Below, piece after piece: positions 9,088-16,835 of a stretch of DNA of 28,699 bases. Under the pieces are notes generated by a model, which saw only the letters and a list, made by a program, of their open reading frames with translations, ran no database searches and was not told the origin of the DNA. Position 1 is the stretch's first letter. Every line of letters starts with the position of its first letter. The DNA comes from DALYLB01 sp046154695 (GTDB lineage: Bacteria > Acidobacteriota > Blastocatellia > RBC074): contig JBJXFI010000224.1 of assembly GCA_046154695.1 (NCBI GenBank), positions 1-28,699 on the forward strand, written 5' to 3'. Made by a program: the position numbers and the translations under genes.

Positions 9088-9591
9088 ATGGCTTTTAGCG
9101 AAAGAATCAACGCGGACGGGCTGGACCTGAAAGATCACGTGATTTCGATCAACCGCGTCACCAAGGTGGTCAAGGGCGGCAAGAATCTGTCCTTCGCCGC
9201 GCTGGTGGTGATCGGGGACCAGCACGGCGTCGTCGGCTTCGGCACGGGGAAGGCGAAAGAGGTTCCCCAGGCGATCCGCAAGGCGATCGAATCCGCGAAG
9301 CGCAATCTGGTGCGCATTCCGTTGTCAGGCTCGACGCTTCCGCATCCGCTCGTCGGGAAGTTCGGCGCCGGCAAGGTCATGCTCAAGCCGGCGGTCGACG
9401 GAACGGGCGTGATCGCGGGCGGCGCCGTCCGCGCCGTGATGAATGCCGTCGGCGTCAGCAACGTCCTGACGAAGAGCCTCGGCTCGAACAATCCGCACAA
9501 TGTCATTCGCGCGACCTTCGATGCGCTGACCCACATGAAGAGCCGGGAAGAGGTCGCCCGGTTGCGCGGCCGCACTCCGGAAGAGCTCTAA
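9088..9591 (+). CDS. rpsE: 30S ribosomal protein S5
   Basis: The 167-residue product contains the N-terminal double-stranded RNA-binding fold with the motif HVISINRVTKVVKGGKNLSF near residues 14-33, GFGTGKAKEVPQAIRKA, and the C-terminal domain with LGSNNPHNVIRATFDAL. S5 shapes the decoding region and mRNA entry, and mutations in the first loop cause ambiguity or spectinomycin resistance in E. coli. GGGGAGA before ATG 9088 is a good ribosome binding site, 18 bases after rplR. Confidence 0.98.
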   Translation: MAFSERINADGLDLKDHVISINRVTKVVKGGKNLSFAALVVIGDQHGVVGFGTGKAKEVPQAIRKAIESAKRNLVRIPLSGSTLPHPLVGKFGAGKVMLKPAVDGTGVIAGGAVRAVMNAVGVSNVLTKSLGSNNPHNVIRATFDALTHMKSREEVARLRGRTPEEL

Positions 9592-9634
9592 TTCGGCGAC
9601 CACCGGCCGGGCCGGCGGAAAGGATTTGATAGCG

Positions 9635-9820
9635 ATGGCGAACGAGAAGAAGATCAAGATTCAGTGGTATCGCAGCGCGATTGCGACGCCCGAAAAGCAC
9701 AAAGTGATCGTGCGGAGCCTAGGGTTTACCAAGCTCAATCAGATCGTCGAGCGTCCGGATGACGCCTCCATTCGTGGCATGGTGGCGAAAGTCCCGCACC
9801 TGCTGCGGATTGTCGGGTAG
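9635..9820 (+). CDS. rpmD: 50S ribosomal protein L30
   Basis: From ATG 9635 the product has 61 residues, beginning MANEKKIKIQWYRSAIA and containing the L30 core HKVIVRSLGFTKLNQIVERPDD and the end VAKVPHLLRIVG. The purine stretch GGAAAGGA at 9617-9624 fits this start; an in-frame TTG at 9626 adds three residues but is too close to that signal. L30 is a small peripheral 50S protein absent from some lineages; here it keeps the standard place between rpsE and rplO. Confidence 0.95.
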   Translation: MANEKKIKIQWYRSAIATPEKHKVIVRSLGFTKLNQIVERPDDASIRGMVAKVPHLLRIVG

Positions 9821-9907
9821 GCGGACCGCGTGACCGATCGCAACAGCGGCGCGCGGAGGGCGAAGGCGCCCGGCGCGCGGCACAGCACCCCTTGAAGGAT
9901 TACGAAT

Positions 9908-10384
9908 ATGGCTATTGGTTTGAACAATCTCAAGGCGCCGGAGGGCGCAACCCATAAGAAGAAGCGCGTCGGGCGCGGCCCCGGGTCCGGCCTCGGCAAG
10001 ACCGCCGGGCGGGGAAGCAAGGGGCAGAAATCACGCTCGGGCTATTCCCGCAAGCGGGGTTTCGAGGGCGGCCAGATGCCCCTCCATCGCCGTCTGCCGA
10101 AGCGGGGCTTCACCAATATCTTCAAGCGCGAATGGGCGGAGGTGAACCTGGCCGATCTCGAAAAGCTGTTCGATGCCGGCGCCGCCGTGACGCCGGAGGC
10201 ATTGGTCGAGAAGGGGCTGGTCCGCAAGTCGAAACAGAAGGCGATCGTCATTCTAGGGCAGGGCGATCTCAAGAAATCGCTGACCGTCAGCGCGCACCGC
10301 TTCAGCGCGACGGCGAAACAGAAGATCGAAGCGGCGGGCGGAAAGACCGAAGAGATCAAACCACAGGCTAAAGCTCAGGAATAG
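9908..10384 (+). CDS. rplO: 50S ribosomal protein L15
   Basis: The 158-residue product begins MAIGLNNLKAPEGATHKKKRVGRGPGSGLGKTAGRG, in which the extended glycine- and basic-rich tail threads into 23S rRNA. The FEGGQMPLHRRLPKRGFTN motif follows near residue 55, then the globular C-terminal domain with VKPQAKAQE-like low-complexity residues at the end. L15 is a late assembly protein. GAAGGAT before ATG 9908 is the ribosome binding site. It lies just before secY, as in most spc operons. Confidence 0.97.
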   Translation: MAIGLNNLKAPEGATHKKKRVGRGPGSGLGKTAGRGSKGQKSRSGYSRKRGFEGGQMPLHRRLPKRGFTNIFKREWAEVNLADLEKLFDAGAAVTPEALVEKGLVRKSKQKAIVILGQGDLKKSLTVSAHRFSATAKQKIEAAGGKTEEIKPQAKAQE

Positions 10385-10433
10385 TCACGGCGCCCGCGCT
10401 TCGTGATTCCGCAATCGGATTTTTGGGGTAGTT

Positions 10434-11846
10434 ATGATCGACTCATTCATCAACGCGATTCGCAATCTGTTCAAAGTCCCGGAACTGCGAAACCGCGTCT
10501 TGTTCACCTTGGGGATGCTGGTGATCTATCGCGCCGGCATTCACGTTCCGATTCCCGGCGTGGATCAGGAGGTGCTGAAGAATCTGTGGAGCGATATCGG
10601 CGGCAGTCTCTTCGGCGCGCTCGATCTCTTCTCCGGCGGCAACCTGCGCCGCATCTCGGTCTTCGCCCTGGGGATCATGCCCTACATCACCGCGTCGATC
10701 ATCCTGCAGTTGATGACGTCGGTCTATCCCACGTTGAAAAAGATCCAGGAAGAGGGCGAACTGGGCCGGCGAAAGATTACCCAGTACACGCGATATCTCA
10801 CCGTGCTGCTGTGCATGATTCAGAGCTTCGGCATCTCCGGCTGGCTCCAGCGGCAGCCGGGCCTGATCATCGGCGGGGGCGGCTTCTGGTTTATGCTGAT
10901 CGCGATGCTGACCATGATGGCCGGCACAATGTTCGTGATGTGGATCGGAGAGCAGGTCACGGAGCGCGGCATCGGCAATGGAATCAGTCTGTTGATTTTC
11001 GCGGGCATTGTCGTCGGCGTCCCGAGCGCGATTCAGCAGCTCTTTGACAAGATCAAGGACGGCTCGGCCGGGTCGGTTCTTTTCGTGATTGTCCTGCTGG
11101 CGGTCATGCTGGCCGTGACGGGCTTCATCGTCTTTTTCGAGCGGGGCACCCGCAAGATTCCGACGAACCATACGCGCCGGATGGTCGGGCGCCAGATGGT
11201 GCAGACGGCCTCGTCGCACCTCCCGCTCAAGGTCAACATCGCCGGCGTCATTCCGGTGATCTTCGCCTCGTCGGTGCTGGCCATTCCGCAGACCATCTCG
11301 ACCTTCGGGCAATGGTCCTGGCTGCAGCGCCTCAATCAATGGCTCAGCGGCGGGCATCCGGTGTATGAACTTCTGTTCATCGGCAGCATTATTCTCTTCG
11401 CGTTCTTCTATGTCTCGATCGTCTTCAATGCCGACGAGGTGGCGGAGAATCTGCGAAAACAGGGCGCTTTCGTTCCCGGCATCCGGCCGGGCAAGCGCAC
11501 GGGAGACTATCTCAACACCATCCTGGTCCGGTTGACAACGGTGGGCGCGCTCTATCTGGTGCTGGTCTGTTTGATTCCGCAGCTGATGATCAGCGGATTC
11601 AAGGTGCAGGCGATTCCCGGAATCGGCGAGCCGCTCTACAACCTGATCTCCAACGTCCCCGGTTTGAGCTGGATTCCGACCGGTCTCGGGATTTCGTTCT
11701 ATTTCGGCGGCACGAGCCTTCTGATCGTCGTGGGCGTCGCGATGGACCTGATCAGCCAGATCGAGGCTCAACTGGTCATGCGCCATTATGACGGGTTCCT
11801 GGGCCCGCGTGGAACGAGACTCCGCGGACGCCGGGCCGGCTCCTAA
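10434..11846 (+). CDS. secY: Protein translocase subunit SecY
   Basis: The 470-residue product is an integral membrane protein with about ten predicted transmembrane helices. Diagnostic stretches are VYRAGIHVPIPG-like residues near 28-42, the plug and TM2 region FSGGNLRRISVFALGIMPYITASII, the cytoplasmic loop FERGTRKIPTNHTRRMVGRQ, and the later loop with FVPGIRPGKRTGDYL. SecY forms the channel for protein export with SecE and SecG. It provides the route for the large secreted protein encoded at the end of this window. The ribosome binding site is a weak GGGG. adk follows after 58 bases. Confidence 0.98.
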   Translation: MIDSFINAIRNLFKVPELRNRVLFTLGMLVIYRAGIHVPIPGVDQEVLKNLWSDIGGSLFGALDLFSGGNLRRISVFALGIMPYITASIILQLMTSVYPTLKKIQEEGELGRRKITQYTRYLTVLLCMIQSFGISGWLQRQPGLIIGGGGFWFMLIAMLTMMAGTMFVMWIGEQVTERGIGNGISLLIFAGIVVGVPSAIQQLFDKIKDGSAGSVLFVIVLLAVMLAVTGFIVFFERGTRKIPTNHTRRMVGRQMVQTASSHLPLKVNIAGVIPVIFASSVLAIPQTISTFGQWSWLQRLNQWLSGGHPVYELLFIGSIILFAFFYVSIVFNADEVAENLRKQGAFVPGIRPGKRTGDYLNTILVRLTTVGALYLVLVCLIPQLMISGFKVQAIPGIGEPLYNLISNVPGLSWIPTGLGISFYFGGTSLLIVVGVAMDLISQIEAQLVMRHYDGFLGPRGTRLRGRRAGS

Positions 11847-11904
11847 AGAGCTGGATTCCATACCGGACGCCGCGCTTCAGTGGATGTGTGGAAGATAGTC
11901 GAAT

Positions 11905-12555
11905 ATGTCGTCGAAGATCATCGTTATCATCGGGGCGCCGGGCGCGGGAAAGGGAACGCAGGCCCGTCTGTTATCCGAAAAATACGGGTACCCGCAAATC
12001 TCGACCGGCGACACCCTGCGCGCGATGGCCAAATCGGACACCGAGCAGGGCCGGAAGCTGCGGGCGATCCTCGATGCGGGCAAACTCGTGGGCGATGACA
12101 TCCTGGCGGAATTGATTCAGTCCCGGACTTCGCGCGAGGACTGCAAGGATGGATATATTCTCGATGGATTTCCCCGGACGCTGGCCCAGGCGCGGACGCT
12201 CGATGAGCTGGCCGCGCGCCAGCGGAAAGAGATTCTTCTCGTTCGCGCGGTCGTGAATGAGGAGATCCTTTTCAAGCGTCTGACCGGCCGGTGGTCGTGC
12301 CCGAAATGCGGCGAGATCTTCAATATCTATTTCCGGCCGCCGAAAAAGGGAGGGATTTGCGATCGGGACGGAAGCGCGCTGACCCAGCGCAAGGACGACA
12401 ACCCCGAATCGGTCAACCGGCGATTCGAGGAGTACTGGGCGACGGCGACCATGATCGATTATTACAAACAGAGCGGGCGGCTGATCGAGGTCAATGGCGA
12501 CCGCCCCGTCGGGGAGGTTTTCGAGAAGCTCTGTCACCTGATCGATGAGAAATAG
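11905..12555 (+). CDS. adk: Adenylate kinase, zinc-type lid
   Basis: The 216-residue product converts AMP plus ATP to two ADP in the cytoplasm. It has the P-loop GAPGAGKGT at 10-18, the AMP-binding segment ISTGDTLRA near 32-40, and DGFPRT at 87-92. The lid, residues about 127-165, carries C132-X2-C135 and C152-X2-D155, the C-C-C-D metal set known from zinc-binding adenylate kinases of Gram-positive bacteria. GGAAGA upstream supports ATG 11905. Location between secY and map is typical. Confidence 0.97.
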   Translation: MSSKIIVIIGAPGAGKGTQARLLSEKYGYPQISTGDTLRAMAKSDTEQGRKLRAILDAGKLVGDDILAELIQSRTSREDCKDGYILDGFPRTLAQARTLDELAARQRKEILLVRAVVNEEILFKRLTGRWSCPKCGEIFNIYFRPPKKGGICDRDGSALTQRKDDNPESVNRRFEEYWATATMIDYYKQSGRLIEVNGDRPVGEVFEKLCHLIDEK

Positions 12556-12583
12556 CCCGGCGTTTCCGCCGCGGAATTCGACG

Positions 12584-13354
12584 ATGATTATTCGCAAGTC
12601 TCAGAGTGAACTCGACAAGATGCGCCGCGCCGGATTGATCGTGGCCGAGACCCTCCACGAGCTGAGAAAGATGGTCGCGCCGGGCATCACGACGCTCGAA
12701 TTGAATGAACACGCGGAACGCAGAATCCGCGCCGCTGGCGCCTATCCCACGTTCAAGGGATATCGCGGATTTCCGGCCTCGATCTGCGCTTCCGTCAACG
12801 ACGAAGTGGTCCACGGAATCCCGTCGAGCCGGCGGCTTCGCGAAGGCGACATCATCAAGATCGATTGCGGCGCGACGCTGGATGGATATGTCGGCGACGC
12901 CGCCATCAGCGTCCCGGTGGGCGGCGTCTCGCCGGAGGCCGAACGGTTGATGGACGCCACCCGCGAATCGCTCTTTCGAGCCATCGACAAGATGGTTCCG
13001 GGAAATCGGCTTCACGATGTCTCCTACGCCGTCCAGGAATATGTCGAGGAGCAGGGGTTTTCCGTCGTTCGCGAGTTTTGCGGGCACGGCATCGGACAGA
13101 AGATGCACGAGGATCCCCAGGTCCCCAACTATGGCCGGCCCGGGACCGGAGCGAAATTGAAATCCGGACTGGTTCTCGCCATCGAGCCCATGGTGAATCT
13201 GGGCTCGCACGAGGTCGAGATTGACAAAAAGGACAAGTGGACCGTCCGAACCCGGGACGGAAACTACTCCTCCCATTTCGAGCACACCATCGCGATTACC
13301 GAGAACGGGCCGCTGGTGATGACCGCGCTTGACGACGGAAGCCCGCTGCTATAG
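12584..13354 (+). CDS. map: Methionine aminopeptidase, type I
   Basis: The 256-residue product removes the initiator methionine from nascent proteins. The metal-binding residues of the pita-bread fold are present: D94 (in KIDCGA), D105 (in GDAA), H168 (in GHGIG), E201 (in AIEPM) and E233 (in FEHTIAIT), with the substrate histidine H77 in VVHGIP. I chose ATG 12584, giving the family start MIIRKSQSELDKMR; an in-frame ATG at 12545 would overlap adk by 11 bases and add 13 unrelated residues. No N-terminal zinc or SH3-like extension is present. Confidence 0.97.
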   Translation: MIIRKSQSELDKMRRAGLIVAETLHELRKMVAPGITTLELNEHAERRIRAAGAYPTFKGYRGFPASICASVNDEVVHGIPSSRRLREGDIIKIDCGATLDGYVGDAAISVPVGGVSPEAERLMDATRESLFRAIDKMVPGNRLHDVSYAVQEYVEEQGFSVVREFCGHGIGQKMHEDPQVPNYGRPGTGAKLKSGLVLAIEPMVNLGSHEVEIDKKDKWTVRTRDGNYSSHFEHTIAITENGPLVMTALDDGSPLL

Positions 13355-13363
13355 CCCGTTTCC

Positions 13364-13391
13364 TTGCAAAAATGGGATGGACGGTTATAAT
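13364..13391 (+). promoter_or_regulatory. Sigma-70-type promoter before infA
   Basis: TTGCAA at 13364-13369 and a perfect TATAAT at 13386-13391 are separated by 16 bases, close to the housekeeping consensus. It lies in the 90-base map-infA gap and would drive infA-rpmJ-rpsM-rpsK-rpsD-rpoA-rplQ separately from the upstream cluster. It is the only such close match noticed in the window. Activity is inferred from sequence alone. Confidence 0.75.
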
Positions 13392-13403
13392 GCAAATTTT
13401 GCA
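13391..13403 (+). promoter_or_regulatory. Palindrome overlapping the infA promoter start region
   Basis: TGCAAATTTTGCA is a perfect inverted repeat (six bases, one centre base, six bases). It shares its first base with the -10 hexamer and covers the expected start of transcription. TTGCAAAA at 13364-13371, over the -35 element, is a matching half-site. A small hairpin GGCGC/GCGCC at 13407-13420 follows. This arrangement would suit a repressor, but no protein can be named. Confidence 0.45.
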
Positions 13404-13444
13404 ATTGGCGCATGAGCGCCGCATATTGACCAGATTCGAGGATT

Positions 13445-13663
13445 ATGTCGAAAGAAGATGCCATAGAAGTGCAGGCGACCGTGCTTGAAACTCTGCCGAA
13501 CGCGATGTTCAAGGTCGAGCTGGACAACAAGCATCAGGTGCTGGCGCATATCTCGGGGCGAATGCGAAAAAATTTCATCAAGATTCTGCCGGGCGACAAG
13601 GTGCTGGTCGAACTTTCGCCCTACGATTTGACCCGTGGTCGGATCGTTTATCGCTTCAAATAG
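13445..13663 (+). CDS. infA: Translation initiation factor IF-1
   Basis: The 72-residue product is a single OB-fold of exactly standard length: MSKEDAIEVQATVLETLPNAMF, then ISGRMRKNFIKILPGDKVLVELSPYDLTRGRI near the C-terminus. IF-1 occupies the 30S A site during initiation and assists IF-2 and IF-3. A GAGGATT stretch immediately before ATG 13445 is the ribosome binding site, and a near-consensus promoter lies 54 bases upstream. rpmJ follows after 42 bases. Confidence 0.98.
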   Translation: MSKEDAIEVQATVLETLPNAMFKVELDNKHQVLAHISGRMRKNFIKILPGDKVLVELSPYDLTRGRIVYRFK

Positions 13664-13705
13664 GCGATGGCGCAATATCCACGGCGAGCGAGAGATTGAG
13701 GAATT

Positions 13706-13819
13706 ATGAAAGTCAGAGCATCAGTCAAGAAAATCTGCGACAAATGCAAGATCATCCACCGCCATGGGGTCGTGCGCGTGATCTGTGTGAACCCGAAGCA
13801 TAAGCAGAGACAGGGATAG
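13706..13819 (+). CDS. rpmJ: 50S ribosomal protein L36
   Basis: This is a 37-residue protein, MKVRASVKKICDKCKIIHR and onward, ending KHKQRQG before TAG. The zinc ligands C11-X2-C14, C27 and H32 are all present, so it is the zinc-binding form. L36 is the smallest 50S protein and stabilises 23S rRNA folding. TTGAGGA upstream is a clear ribosome binding site. The position between infA and rpsM is the standard one. Confidence 0.97.
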   Translation: MKVRASVKKICDKCKIIHRHGVVRVICVNPKHKQRQG

Positions 13820-13935
13820 GCGGAGAAAACGAAACCGGGAAGCTGGAGAAGCAGTTAATTCCGCGGCGGAGAAGTCGATGCGGTCCGGATTGGGACCGGC
13901 TCCCGCAATCCGCGGCGGACAGATGGAGAACGTAC

Positions 13936-14319
13936 ATGGCTCGTGTTGCAGGCGTAGACCTACCACCGCAAAAGCGCGCGCAGATCGGACTGACCTATAT
14001 TTATGGGATCGGCCGCTCGCGCGCCACCAACATTCTCAATGAAGCGAATGTCGACCTGAACAAGAAGGTTCGCGAACTGAGCGAGGACGAACTCGGCCGG
14101 ATTCGCGCGATCGTGGACCAGCAGGGCAACATCGAAGGCGACCTGCGGAAATCGATCCAGCTGGACATCAAGCGCCTGATGGATATCGGGTGCTATCGCG
14201 GGCTGCGTCATCGCAAGAGCCTCCCTTGTCGGGGGCAGCGCACGCACACCAACGCCCGCACGCGCAAGGGCCCGCGCCGCGCCACGGTCGCAAAGAAGAA
14301 GGCGCCCGGCAAGAAGTAA
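13936..14319 (+). CDS. rpsM: 30S ribosomal protein S13
   Basis: The 127-residue product begins MARVAGVDLPPQKRAQIGLTYIYGIG and includes the S13 signature RGLRHRKSLPCRGQRTHTNARTRKG near residues 94-118, then a lysine-rich tail that contacts tRNA. S13 forms bridges to the 50S subunit in the head. GGAGA at 13925-13929 is the ribosome binding site. The 116-base gap before it holds a CGGTCC/GGACCG hairpin and two CCGCGGCGGA direct repeats; in E. coli this leader is the S4 repressor target, but no pseudoknot could be confirmed. Confidence 0.98.
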   Translation: MARVAGVDLPPQKRAQIGLTYIYGIGRSRATNILNEANVDLNKKVRELSEDELGRIRAIVDQQGNIEGDLRKSIQLDIKRLMDIGCYRGLRHRKSLPCRGQRTHTNARTRKGPRRATVAKKKAPGKK

Positions 14320-14325
14320 TATTGA

Positions 14326-14422
14326 GGTTGTCGGTCGCCGGTTATCGGTTGTCGGTGTCCGGCCTCGCGGCCCGCTGACGAGCGAAGGCGAACCGGCAAC
14401 CGGCAACCGACAACCGACTACC
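14326..14422 (+). repeat. Two-armed heptamer-repeat element, GACAACC family, between rpsM and rpsK
   Basis: The left arm holds five units in register from 14326 to 14360 (GGTTGTC, GGTCGCC, GGTTATC, GGTTGTC, GGTGTCC). The right arm holds five complementary-strand units from 14388 to 14422 (GCGAACC, GGCAACC, GGCAACC, GACAACC, GACTACC). Together they make a long imperfect stem around a GC-rich centre. It starts seven bases after the rpsM stop and ends seven bases before the rpsK ATG, filling the 110-base gap. Confidence 0.88.
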
Positions 14423-14429
14423 GAAAAGT

Positions 14430-14837
14430 ATGGCGAAACAACAACAGACCTCAGGCAAGAAGAAGGTTTTCAAGAAAAAAGAGAAGAAGAACATCCCTCA
14501 GGGAATCGTTCACATTCAGGCCTCTTTCAACAACACCCTGATCAGCATCACCGATTTGGCGGGCAATCTGGTCGCGCAATCGTCCTCGGGCGCGATGGGA
14601 TTTCGCGGCTCCCGGAAGGGGACGCCGTTCGCCGCGCAGCAGGCGGCCTCGAAGGCGGCCGGCGCGGCGCGGGACAGCGGCATGCGCTCGGTGGAAGTGC
14701 GGGTCAAGGGGCCGGGCTCGGGGCGCGAGTCCGCGATCCGGGCCATTCAGGCCTCGGGAATCGATGTGAAGCTCATCCGCGACGTGACGCCCATTCCGCA
14801 TAATGGCTGCCGTCCGCCCAAACGTCGCAGGGTCTAG
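14430..14837 (+). CDS. rpsK: 30S ribosomal protein S11
   Basis: The 135-residue product has a lysine-rich N-terminus (about 20 residues), then the S11 core GIVHIQASFNNTLISITD, the SSSGAMGFRGSRKGTPFAAQ segment and the end DVTPIPHNGCRPPKRRRV. S11 lies in the 30S platform near the mRNA exit. No Shine-Dalgarno sequence precedes ATG 14430; the bases upstream are the right arm of the heptamer element. The start is set by homology and the lack of alternatives. Confidence 0.97.
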   Translation: MAKQQQTSGKKKVFKKKEKKNIPQGIVHIQASFNNTLISITDLAGNLVAQSSSGAMGFRGSRKGTPFAAQQAASKAAGAARDSGMRSVEVRVKGPGSGRESAIRAIQASGIDVKLIRDVTPIPHNGCRPPKRRRV

Positions 14838-14989
14838 GCGTCGAATGGATTTTTTCCGCGCGACTCCCGGGAATCGGGCCGCCGCCGGGCATCAGGCGAT
14901 CCCTGACGGTCGCGGCCGCGCCCGGTGAGAAAAGAGCCCGCATGGCATGTGCCAGCGGACTGCGAGACGAGTCGCCGCAATGTGTCAAC

Positions 14990-14994
14990 GGAGG
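14990..14994 (+). promoter_or_regulatory. Ribosome binding site that fixes a TTG start for rpsD
   Basis: GGAGG lies seven bases before TTG 15002. This spacing is ideal and supports the TTG start over the in-frame ATG at 14942, which would add 20 residues unlike S4. Confidence 0.85.
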
Positions 14995-15001
14995 AACGAG
15001 A

Positions 15002-15637
15002 TTGGCTAGAGATCGTGGTACACAATGTCGTCTATGCCGGCGCGAAGGGATGAAGCTCTATCTCAAGGGGGAGAAATGCTTCAAGCAGTCGTGTCCGATC
15101 GAGAAGCGGGGAACCAACCCGCCGGGCCAGCATGGGCCGAACGCCAGGCGGAAGCCTGTCGGCTATGGCGAGCAGTTGCGTGAGAAGCAGCGCGTCAAGC
15201 GCATCTATAACCTGCTGGAGACCCAGTTCCGCAACTATTTTGAGAAGGCTGCCCAGCAGAAGGGCGTGACGGGAGACAACCTGTTAACGCTGCTGGAGCG
15301 CCGCCTCGACAATGTCATCTATCGCCTCGGGTTTGCGATGTCCCGGCGGCAGGCGCGGCAGTTCGTGCGCCACGGGCACGTCAGCGTCAATGGGCGGAAG
15401 GTCGATATTCCGTCCTTCCAGGTCCGGATCGGCGATGAGGTCGGGGTGCGCGACAAGAGCGTCAACAACGTCCACATCCAGGGGGCTTTCCAGACCTCCG
15501 GCGGGCGTGGACGCCCGGGATGGCTGGAAGTGACCAGCGCTGACAAACTCGTCGGCAAGATCGTCGCGAACCCGCGGCGCGAGGATGTCGACCAAAACAT
15601 CAACGAACAGCTGATCGTCGAGTTGTACAGCAAGTAG
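15002..15637 (+). CDS. rpsD: 30S ribosomal protein S4
   Basis: From TTG 15002 the product has 211 residues and begins with the S4 start ARDRGTQCRLCRREG. Cysteines C9, C12, C26 and C31 make the zinc-binding N-terminal form. The S4 RNA-binding domain follows with LERRLDNVIYRLGFAMSRRQARQFVRHGHV. S4 is a primary assembly protein and, in several bacteria, a translational autoregulator. The 164-base gap after rpsK is unusually long for this cluster and contains GCGACTC 14860-14866 complementary to GAGTCGC 14969-14975; it could be an autoregulatory leader, which is inference. Confidence 0.97.
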   Translation: MARDRGTQCRLCRREGMKLYLKGEKCFKQSCPIEKRGTNPPGQHGPNARRKPVGYGEQLREKQRVKRIYNLLETQFRNYFEKAAQQKGVTGDNLLTLLERRLDNVIYRLGFAMSRRQARQFVRHGHVSVNGRKVDIPSFQVRIGDEVGVRDKSVNNVHIQGAFQTSGGRGRPGWLEVTSADKLVGKIVANPRREDVDQNINEQLIVELYSK

Positions 15638-15645
15638 TCTTTTCG

Positions 15646-15743
15646 CGCTCCTGTGAGCTTACTGCCGCGATGCGACATCCATGACTGGCCAGTCGCAATG
15701 ATCCCGCATCGCAGCGCCGCGCGAAGCTCATCGTTCGGGAGCG
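15646..15743 (+). repeat. Nested inverted repeat filling the rpsD-rpoA gap
   Basis: Pairs nest in order: CGCTCC 15646-15651 with GGAGCG 15738-15743; GAGCTT 15655-15660 with AAGCTC 15724-15729; GCGATGCG 15667-15674 with CGCATCGC 15705-15712; and a central 12-base palindrome GACTGGCCAGTC at 15683-15694. The whole 98-base unit could fold as one long interrupted stem in RNA, or be a short mobile element. It lacks a U tract, so it is not a simple terminator. A related 12-base word occurs before rplR at 8675-8686. Confidence 0.75.
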
Positions 15744-15772
15744 ACAACCGTTGGGAGACAAAAATAGGTACC

Positions 15773-16756
15773 ATGTGGACCGGATTCCAAAAACCAAAGC
15801 GTTTGCAGTGCGAAAACATGACCGATCGGTATGGTCGTTTTTCCGCGCAGCCGTTTGAGCGCGGTTTCGGCACGACCATTGGGAACAGCCTCCGCCGCGC
15901 ATTGCTTTCGTCGATTGAAGGCGCCGCCATCACCGCCGTCCGGATCGAGGGGGTGCTCCACGAGTTCTCCTCCATTCCCGGCGTGGTGGAGGACGCCACC
16001 GACATCATCCTGAATCTGAAACAGATTCCCTTCAAGCTCCATTCGAGTGAATCGAAGACGCTTCGCGTCACCCGCTCTGAACCGGGGCCGCTGAAATCCG
16101 GAGACATCGAAGTGGACGACGACGTCGAGATTCTCGACCCGAACGTCCACGTCGCCACCGTCAGCGAGGGCGGCACGCTCAACATCGAACTGCGATTGAA
16201 GAAGGGGCGCGGGTATGTCTCGGCCGATCGCAATTTCGATGACGATTTGCCGGTCGGATACATCCCGGTCGATTCGGTTCACTCGCCCATCACGAAAGTG
16301 AACTTTCACGTCGAATCGGCCCGTTTGGGGCAGGATACCGATTACGACAAACTCCTGCTCGAAGTCTGGACGAACGGCAGCGTGACGCCGGAATACGCCA
16401 TCGGACTGGCGGCCAAGTTGATCAAGGATCACATGCAGATCTTCATCAACTTCGAGGAGGAGATCAACGAACAGCCCGAGCCGGTGATGCAGAAATCCAT
16501 CTCCCCGGCCAATGAACATCTCGACAAGTCGGTCGATGAACTCGAACTCTCCGTTCGCTCCTATAACTGCCTGAAGAACTCGGACATCAAGACGATTCGG
16601 GATCTCGTTCAGAAATCGGAGCCGGAGATGCTCAAGACCAAGAATTTCGGCCGCAAGTCGCTCAATGAGATCAAGGATATCCTGACCTCGATGGGCCTGG
16701 GACTGGGGATGAAGTTCGATGAGCATGGCAATGTGACCAAGGGTCCGGATGCCTGA
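15773..16756 (+). CDS. rpoA: DNA-directed RNA polymerase subunit alpha
   Basis: From ATG 15773 the product has 327 residues. The N-terminal domain has the dimerisation stretch ERGFGTTIGNSLRRALLSS (about 29-47) and ends with the conserved ISP-type region. The C-terminal domain begins near residue 250 and contains VDELELSVRSYNCLK, where R262 equals E. coli R265, the main UP-element contact, and GRKSLNEIKDIL. It nucleates RNA polymerase assembly. A longer in-frame start at 15653 would translate the nested inverted repeat and is not supported. GGGAGA and AGG lie upstream of the ATG. Confidence 0.98.
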   Translation: MWTGFQKPKRLQCENMTDRYGRFSAQPFERGFGTTIGNSLRRALLSSIEGAAITAVRIEGVLHEFSSIPGVVEDATDIILNLKQIPFKLHSSESKTLRVTRSEPGPLKSGDIEVDDDVEILDPNVHVATVSEGGTLNIELRLKKGRGYVSADRNFDDDLPVGYIPVDSVHSPITKVNFHVESARLGQDTDYDKLLLEVWTNGSVTPEYAIGLAAKLIKDHMQIFINFEEEINEQPEPVMQKSISPANEHLDKSVDELELSVRSYNCLKNSDIKTIRDLVQKSEPEMLKTKNFGRKSLNEIKDILTSMGLGLGMKFDEHGNVTKGPDA

Positions 16757-16835
16757 GCCGGACGCGATGGTTCGAGGGGCGTCGAAGGCGCGATCCGCGC
16801 GGACGGTCGAATCAGCAAAGTAGGAAAGAACAGTC

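Noticed and set aside
10443..11861. A 472-codon minus-strand open frame opposite secY
   Set aside because: It spans exactly the secY coding region, is rich in D, H, R and Q as expected of an antisense shadow, and lacks a ribosome binding site.
15653..15772. A longer rpoA start at 15653
   Set aside because: The extra 40 residues come from the nested inverted repeat and do not resemble alpha subunits.
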